From Fimenecus sp964527585 (lineage in GTDB: Bacteria > Bacillota > Clostridia > Oscillospirales > Acutalibacteraceae): a stretch of DNA of 64,000 nucleotides. A program made the translations under genes and the position numbers. Shown in pieces: positions 59,491-64,000 of this stretch. The first letter of the stretch is position 1, and each line of letters starts with the position of its first letter. The notes beneath the pieces are model-generated. The model was given only the letters and a program-made list of their open reading frames with translations, was not told the origin of the DNA and did no database searches. The DNA is taken from assembly GCA_964527585.1 (NCBI GenBank), contig CAZGPE010000002.1:1-64000 (forward strand), given 5' to 3'.

Positions 59491-60489
59491 TCAGTTATTC
59501 ACCTTGTGATGCACGGGAACGGTGCTTTGAGTGATAATATCGAATGCATATCCGCAGCTGTTATAAAACTCGATTATTTCGGGTAATGCTTCGACGGTTG
59601 TTTGTTTGGCACCGGTATCGTGCATAAGAACAATAACATTTTTTGCCGACGGAACCTTCTTACAATTAGCAACGATATCATCTTTAGGCAAACTGTTAGA
59701 CGAAGCGTCTCCGGATGAACAGTTCCAATCAAAATATAAATATCCTTTTTCGGTAACGCCTTGAGTAAGCCTCGTCATTATACCCGTTTCGGTATTGTAT
59801 TTTTTACTCACGGTATTACTGCTTCCGCCGGGAAAACGCATAATATTGCTTCGCACTCCGGTTTCGAAAAAAACGAGATCCGATATGTTTTGCAAATCAT
59901 TGTAAAACGCCTCATCGGAAGTATAAATTGTTTTATAATCGTGCGAATATGTATGTAAAGCAATTGCATTTCCGCTATTGACAATGTTTTTCATATACGA
60001 ATTGTATTGCGGATTGTTTTTAACAAAAAATGTCGCTTTAATATTATATGAATTCAAAACATCTATGATTTTAAGTGTGTTGGGCGAAGGTCCGTCATCA
60101 AAGGTTAAATAAACGGTTTTAGAATCAGCCGCAGGCTTCATATCGGATACGGCGGAGCCGTAATTTACAGTTTCGGAAGTTGATTGATATTTTTTTATTT
60201 TTCCGTTTAAGTCATCAATTTTTTTATTTAATTCGGATTTTTCACTTTCATAAACCGATTTTTGTTCATCTAAACTGCTCGAAAAAAACTCAATCTGCGA
60301 ATTTTTTTCCGAAATCTCATTTTGATATGACGATAACTGCTCTTGAACTTGTTTATATGAATTTTCAAGTCCGTCAAAATCATCGGACGAATTAGCAATA
60401 TGTATAAAATAAACCAATAAAGCGGATAAAATAACTATCATCGCAGAAAGCAAAATAATTATTAAACTGAGTTTTTTCCTGTCTTTCAT
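59491..60489 (-). CDS. Membrane-anchored polysaccharide deacetylase
   Basis: A 332-aa CE4 deacetylase: one N-terminal helix (about 7-30), a coiled coil (about 41-105) and the catalytic domain (about 125-325). D131-D132 in LTFDDGPSPNT and H179, H183 in HTYSHD are the metal/catalytic residues, with RFPGGSSNT and LMHDTGAK later. It likely deacetylates peptidoglycan GlcNAc or another wall polysaccharide. The ATG at 60489 follows GGGGTGA. Confidence 0.9.
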   Translation of the reverse strand: MKDRKKLSLIIILLSAMIVILSALLVYFIHIANSSDDFDGLENSYKQVQEQLSSYQNEISEKNSQIEFFSSSLDEQKSVYESEKSELNKKIDDLNGKIKKYQSTSETVNYGSAVSDMKPAADSKTVYLTFDDGPSPNTLKIIDVLNSYNIKATFFVKNNPQYNSYMKNIVNSGNAIALHTYSHDYKTIYTSDEAFYNDLQNISDLVFFETGVRSNIMRFPGGSSNTVSKKYNTETGIMTRLTQGVTEKGYLYFDWNCSSGDASSNSLPKDDIVANCKKVPSAKNVIVLMHDTGAKQTTVEALPEIIEFYNSCGYAFDIITQSTVPVHHKVNN

Positions 60490-60512
60490 AATTCGTTTCA
60501 CCCCATACACAT

Positions 60513-60542
60513 ATTATATGAGAGCGTATACAAATAAGTCAA
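60513..60542 (-). promoter_or_regulatory. Promoter of the polysaccharide deacetylase
   Basis: Minus strand -35 TTGACT (60537-60542), 18-bp spacer, -10 TATAAT (60513-60518). Confidence 0.7.
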
Positions 60543-60551
60543 TAAATTATG

Positions 60552-60587
60552 TAAAAAAAGCAGTCCGATTAGTTAATAATCGGACTG
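60552..60587 (-). terminator. Terminator after mgtE
   Basis: CAGTCCGATTA and TAATCGGACTG form an 11-bp stem followed by CTTTTTTT on the minus strand. Confidence 0.93.
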
Positions 60588-60592
60588 TAAAA

Positions 60593-61927
60593 TCAAACGC
60601 CTAAAATCAATCCCGCAATTTCAAAATAAATCAAAAGAGAAATAGCATCGACGATTGTCGTTATAAAAGGACTTGCCATAACAGCGGGGTCAAACCCGAT
60701 TTTTTTAGCAAGAATAGGCAAAGTCGAACCTACAAACTTTGCAAAAACGATTGTCAAAAGCATTGTAAAGCATACGGTTACCGAAACTCCGAAACCGACT
60801 TTATCCAAAAGCATAAGTTTTCCGAAACTGACAATTGCAAGTGTAATTCCGCACAAAAGAGATACTCGGAACTCTTTCCAGATAACCTTAAAAACATCTT
60901 TGAAATCAACATCTCCGAGTGAAAGGCTTCTTATAATCGTAACAGACGACTGACCGCCGCAGTTACCGCCGGTATCCATAAGCATCGGTATAAATGATGT
61001 TAAGACAATCTGTGCTTGCAAAGCGCTTTCAAAAGCCGTAATGATTTTTCCGGTAAAAGTTGCCGAAACCATCAAAAGAAGCAACCAAGGAATACGGTTT
61101 TTCCATGTTTCAAACACAGTCATTTTAAGATACGGTTTATCCGTAGGCGTAATAGCCGCCATCTTTTCGATATCCTCGGTGTTTTCATCCTGCAAAACAT
61201 CCATCGCATCGTCGAAAGTTACAATTCCGACTAATCTTTCTTCCTGATCGACAACAGGTATTGCCATAAGGTCGTATTTTTGGAATTTTTCCGCAACGAC
61301 TTCTTTATCTTCAAGTGTTGTTACCGAAATAACATTTGTTTCCATTATTTCAAACATTTTTTTGCTTTTTTCGGACAAAAGCAAATCTTTTACAGTAACA
61401 AGTCCGAGAAGTTTTCTGTTATCGTCTGTAACATAACAAATATAAATCGTTTCTTTGTCGACACCCGTGCGTCTTATTCTTGTAAAAGCGTCATCAACCG
61501 ACATATATTTTTTCAAATCGACATATTCGATTGTCATCAAACTTCCGGCAGAATCTTCCGGATATTTAAGAATTTCATTGATACTTTTTCTGATTTCCGG
61601 ATCGGTATGCATAAGAATTCTTTTAACAACCGTTGCCGGCATCTCCTCGATTATATCGACGGCATCATCGACATAAAGTTCATCAAGAACTTCACGAAGT
61701 TCGGTATCACTGAACGCTCTGATAAGAATTTCCTGAGCGTCCGACTCCATATTAACAAAAACATCCGCCGCAAGTTCTTTAGGAAGAATTCTGTAAACCA
61801 AAGGAAGCATTTCTTCCGGCAACTCGGTTAATACCGACGCAATATCCGCTTCATTCATTTCGGCAAGTATGCCTTTTAATTCATGATATTTTTTTTCGTT
61901 TAATAATTCAATTACTTTTTCGTACAT
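60593..61927 (-). CDS. mgtE: Magnesium transporter MgtE
   Basis: A 444-aa Mg2+ channel/transporter. N-terminal MgtE domain (about 15-120), two CBS domains (about 130-250), and five C-terminal helices (about 280-444), with PMLMDTGGNCGGQSS lining the pore and the conserved Asp near the end (PFITTIVDAISL). The ATG at 61927 follows GGAGGG. Controlled by an M-box riboswitch and preceded by a 29-codon leader ORF. Confidence 0.96.
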   Translation of the reverse strand: MYEKVIELLNEKKYHELKGILAEMNEADIASVLTELPEEMLPLVYRILPKELAADVFVNMESDAQEILIRAFSDTELREVLDELYVDDAVDIIEEMPATVVKRILMHTDPEIRKSINEILKYPEDSAGSLMTIEYVDLKKYMSVDDAFTRIRRTGVDKETIYICYVTDDNRKLLGLVTVKDLLLSEKSKKMFEIMETNVISVTTLEDKEVVAEKFQKYDLMAIPVVDQEERLVGIVTFDDAMDVLQDENTEDIEKMAAITPTDKPYLKMTVFETWKNRIPWLLLLMVSATFTGKIITAFESALQAQIVLTSFIPMLMDTGGNCGGQSSVTIIRSLSLGDVDFKDVFKVIWKEFRVSLLCGITLAIVSFGKLMLLDKVGFGVSVTVCFTMLLTIVFAKFVGSTLPILAKKIGFDPAVMASPFITTIVDAISLLIYFEIAGLILGV

Positions 61928-61978
61928 AACTGTTCCCTCCGAAATCAAATGTAAAATAGGAAACAAAGTACATATCGT

Positions 61979-62068
61979 TTATTCCGAAAACCCGAACGCA
62001 TTAAGCATATCGGTGTTCACGATACTTCGTGGAATAGGATCTGTACTTCTCACGCCTCCTGCGTCCAT
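61979..62068 (-). CDS. 29-codon leader ORF upstream of mgtE
   Basis: A small ORF, starting MDAGGVRSTDPIPRS, with AGGTGA 6 bases before its ATG at 62068. It lies after the M-box terminator and ends 51 bp before mgtE. It has no membrane segment. A DPIPR stretch recalls the proline-containing MgtL leader peptides of enterobacteria, which sense Mg2+ by translation pausing; this is an analogy only. It could be a regulatory leader peptide or a conserved small protein. Confidence 0.55.
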   Translation of the reverse strand: MDAGGVRSTDPIPRSIVNTDMLNAFGFSE

Positions 62069-62084
62069 TGTTTTCACCTCACAA

Positions 62085-62121
62085 ATAAAAAATCTCATAC
62101 CAAAATAAAATTCGGTATGAG
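62085..62121 (-). terminator. M-box-controlled terminator
   Basis: CTCATACC (62101-62094) and GGTATGAG pair around a 12-nt loop, followed by ATTTTTT on the minus strand. It lies between the aptamer and the leader ORF. Confidence 0.9.
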
Positions 62122-62135
62122 AAATATAACTGTAT

Positions 62136-62327
62136 AACTCCGTTCAAGCTTTAGCATCAAAGGGCAATGAAACTGCGTTAAATTACACCTTGAATTCGAT
62201 GTAACCTGTTGACCTGCTTACAGTGTCTCCACTTTTCACGGCAGCAGTCCGTATCCATTATATCTGCAAAAAACAAAAATGCAAATTGCGGATAACTTAT
62301 CCCTTTGGTAGCCTTACCTACCGATTT
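62136..62327 (-). ncRNA. M-box magnesium riboswitch (ykoK leader)
   Basis: The minus strand contains ATCGGTAGGTAAGGCTACC, GGACTGCTGCCG, GGTCAACAG and GATGCTAAAGCTTGAACGG in order, matching the M-box core. It stands upstream of mgtE and is followed by a terminator. Mg2+ binding should favour termination. Confidence 0.93.
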
Positions 62328-62341
62328 TATTTTGCTTATAT

Positions 62342-62370
62342 ATTATGAATTTTTAATCGCATTTTGTCAA
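62342..62370 (-). promoter_or_regulatory. Promoter of the mgtE M-box leader
   Basis: Minus strand -35 TTGACA (62365-62370), 17-bp spacer, -10 CATAAT (62342-62347), just before the aptamer. Confidence 0.7.
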
Positions 62371-62387
62371 CAGAAAAATCGAAAAAA

Positions 62388-63542
62388 CTAAAATATTTTT
62401 GCCTTATGCTTGTGATGAGTTGTCTTGTTTTGCGCAATAACGATTTTTACACATTCGTCAATTGCTTTTCCGACTCCGGAAAATGTTGAAACAAAGAGTT
62501 TTTTCGCTGTCTCATCTACATTATCCCAGCTGTTTTTTGCACCTTTTACAGAAGTGATTAAATTTTTGGAAAAATTGGTTATGTTTATCTGCCCCGTTCC
62601 TCTGATGACTTGCGCTAAAACTTCGTCAAAATTCAAACTGTGCTCATCATCAATACCGTAAAGAACCTTTTTCAAAACAAGATCAACGACTTTTGCCAAA
62701 AAAGTCAATTCATCTCTTGTCAAAAACTGTGTTCCTTTAATTCTCCAAGTTGCCGGATCATGTTGCATCATGCCGAAAAGTTTAGTGCTTTTAACGGGAA
62801 TATAATCATCGTCATGAACCAAAAGCATACCTACAAACGAACTGTCGGGCACAAAATGGCGGTATTTCGGCTTGATTTCGTTATAAGGTTTCGATTCAAG
62901 ATAGTTATAACTGTAAAATCCGGGGCCGTCATTATTATAAACTTTCACAATTCTTTTTCTGACATTTTCACTGCAATACAATGCACTGTGAAGCGCAATA
63001 TGTCCGCCTTTCGAATGTCCGCAAATTATAATATCGCCGTCGGGAAGTTCCTTTGCAACCCGTTCAAGATAATCAACGCAGAGTTTATGAGAAGGTATAC
63101 CCTTTTTGGTAAATATCTGAAGATCCTCACGCCAACCAACCCATGAATCATCGGTTCCACGGAAAACGACCACATTTTTTCCGTTGGGCAAAATAAATGT
63201 TACGGCTCCGAACTGAACCGCAGGATCGATTGCGAATACGGTTTCGCAGGCATATATACGAACATCTTTATAACGCTTTGTATCGGCAAGCGCAAGCATT
63301 TTTCCGCTTATACCGTTATTCATTAAAAAGCCGGGAGAAATATGTTTATATCCGTTATATGCAAAAACTTTTCTGCAAGCATCTGAAAACAAAATCGGTT
63401 TTGCTTCAAATCCGCAGCGTATCGCTTTTTCGAAAGGCATATAGAAAATTTCACAAAGAATTAAATTTTCAACATCGGTAAAATCAAGTTCATCAAAAGT
63501 CGTATTTGAATATTTCTTTATAAATTCAATAGAAGTTGCCAT
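62388..63542 (-). CDS. DUF2974 (Mbeg1-like) alpha/beta hydrolase
   Basis: A 384-aa cytoplasmic protein of the DUF2974/Mbeg1-like family. An N-terminal helical part is followed by an alpha/beta hydrolase core with VVFRGTDDSWVGWREDL (near 126-141) and nucleophile S177 in GHSKGGHIA. A YNNDGPGF and a later HDD likely hold other active-site residues. Lipase or esterase activity is predicted; the C-terminal 100 residues are helical and unassigned. Single-gene unit with its own promoter. Confidence 0.82.
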   Translation of the reverse strand: MATSIEFIKKYSNTTFDELDFTDVENLILCEIFYMPFEKAIRCGFEAKPILFSDACRKVFAYNGYKHISPGFLMNNGISGKMLALADTKRYKDVRIYACETVFAIDPAVQFGAVTFILPNGKNVVVFRGTDDSWVGWREDLQIFTKKGIPSHKLCVDYLERVAKELPDGDIIICGHSKGGHIALHSALYCSENVRKRIVKVYNNDGPGFYSYNYLESKPYNEIKPKYRHFVPDSSFVGMLLVHDDDYIPVKSTKLFGMMQHDPATWRIKGTQFLTRDELTFLAKVVDLVLKKVLYGIDDEHSLNFDEVLAQVIRGTGQINITNFSKNLITSVKGAKNSWDNVDETAKKLFVSTFSGVGKAIDECVKIVIAQNKTTHHKHKAKIF

Positions 63543-63572
63543 ATTTTCCCTCCTGTGTCATTATATAATTTC

Positions 63573-63600
63573 ATTTTAGCACTTAAAGGAAAAATGTCAA
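63573..63600 (-). promoter_or_regulatory. Promoter of the DUF2974 hydrolase
   Basis: Minus strand -35 TTGACA (63595-63600), 16-bp spacer, -10 TAAAAT (63573-63578). Confidence 0.75.
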
Positions 63601-63604
63601 CAAA

Positions 63605-63640
63605 TTAAAATTCCGATAAATCAAAACGATTTATCGGAAT
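63605..63640 (-). terminator. Terminator after cdd
   Basis: ATTCCGATAAATC and GATTTATCGGAAT form a 13-bp stem; the minus-strand tail TTTTAATTTG is only moderately T-rich. Confidence 0.75.
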
Positions 63641-63654
63641 AAATATATACCGTT

Positions 63655-64000
63655 TTAATCGGATAAGGAAAACGGCTGAGGAAGTAATTCTTTTAACGAG
63701 TATTCCGTATAACCGTCTGCGCTGTTAACAATCAAAATTTTGAAATCACCGTCGCAAAATTCCGATAACACTTGAAGACATATTCCGCAAGGAAGCGCTC
63801 CGTTATCTGTTTTTCCGTCTTTTCGACCGGCAAGCGCAATTACGGAAAAATCTGTTTCCCCTTCGCTGATTGCCTTAAACAGTGCTGTTCTTTCGGCACA
63901 AACAGTTGCCGAATATGAAGCGTTTTCTATATTACAGCCTGTATATATTTTACCGCTTTTGCTCATCAATGCAGCACCGACACGGTATTTAGAATAAGGT
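63655..64000 (-). CDS. cdd: Cytidine deaminase (5' part outside the window)
   Basis: Deaminates cytidine and deoxycytidine in pyrimidine salvage. About 115 C-terminal residues are inside the window. The reading frame continues to the edge (PYSKYRVGAALMSKSGK), so the gene is cut by the window and starts beyond 64000. Zinc residues: GCNIENASY, CAERTAL and PCGIC. Length and motifs fit a tetrameric, about 130-aa enzyme. Confidence 0.93.
   Translation of the reverse strand, partial: PYSKYRVGAALMSKSGKIYTGCNIENASYSATVCAERTALFKAISEGETDFSVIALAGRKDGKTDNGALPCGICLQVLSEFCDGDFKILIVNSADGYTEYSLKELLPQPFSLSD

Overview
The window looks like a chromosome segment of a low-GC, endospore-forming Clostridia species. 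It carries the complete eight-gene spoIIIA operon, spoIIM and spoIIR, Gram-positive regulatory RNAs (T-box, L-box, M-box, cobalamin), and AAGGAGG-type ribosome sites. The DUF5685 / J-domain / membrane-protein trio and the Xer recombinase next to spoIIM suggest the Oscillospiraceae/Ruminococcaceae side; that placement is inference. Almost every gene from 2.4 kb onward lies on the minus strand.

Layout. (1) 1-1444: an AT-rich patch with a pMV158/RepB-type rolling-circle Rep gene, a small overlapping ORF and a 510-bp gene-less gap; it looks like the edge of an integrated plasmid-like element. (2) 1445-6198: Xer recombinase, spoIIM, a YrzE-like membrane gene, yajC, tgt and queA. (3) 6238-9836: a lysine-riboswitch operon asd-dapA-dapB plus a stand-alone protein of two aspartokinase-type ACT domains. 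(4) 9813-17115: UPF0178 and AbrB-like genes, pgk-tpiA-gpmI, and a GH2 glycosidase with a WYL regulator. (5) 17.2-20.5 kb: tRNA-Leu(UAG), a membrane-anchored choloylglycine-hydrolase-like enzyme, initiator tRNA-Met, and T-box-controlled tyrS. (6) 20.5-35 kb: a B. subtilis-like block spoIIIAA-AH, asp23-like, nusB, tsaD paralogue, xseA, xseB, ispA, dxs, tlyA, nadK, argR, recN. (7) 35-47.2 kb: YfhO, uvrB-uvrA, nadE, radC, and metF followed by the DUF5685 / J-domain-TPR / membrane trio. (8) 47.2-49.5 kb: a cobalamin riboswitch controlling a cell-wall-anchored alpha/alpha-toroid protein and a DUF4430 lipoprotein. (9) 49.6-64 kb: PHP phosphoesterase, DegV, GH20, spoIIR, rsuA, DUF4830, coaD/rsmD/gph, uvrC, HPr, a polysaccharide deacetylase, an M-box/leader-ORF/mgtE unit, a DUF2974 hydrolase and the 3' part of cdd.

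The strongest candidate for an undescribed system is at 47332-49506. The two proteins made under the B12 riboswitch correspond domain for domain to the two halves of animal intrinsic factor/transcobalamin, here split into a wall-anchored toroid and a membrane lipoprotein. This suggests a Gram-positive surface cobalamin-capture device. Second is the mgtE leader, where an M-box aptamer and terminator are followed by a well-formed 29-codon ORF (MDAGGVRSTDPIPRS...) ahead of mgtE. Third is the translationally coupled DUF5685 / HPD-less J-domain / cysteine-rich-tail / membrane trio downstream of metF.
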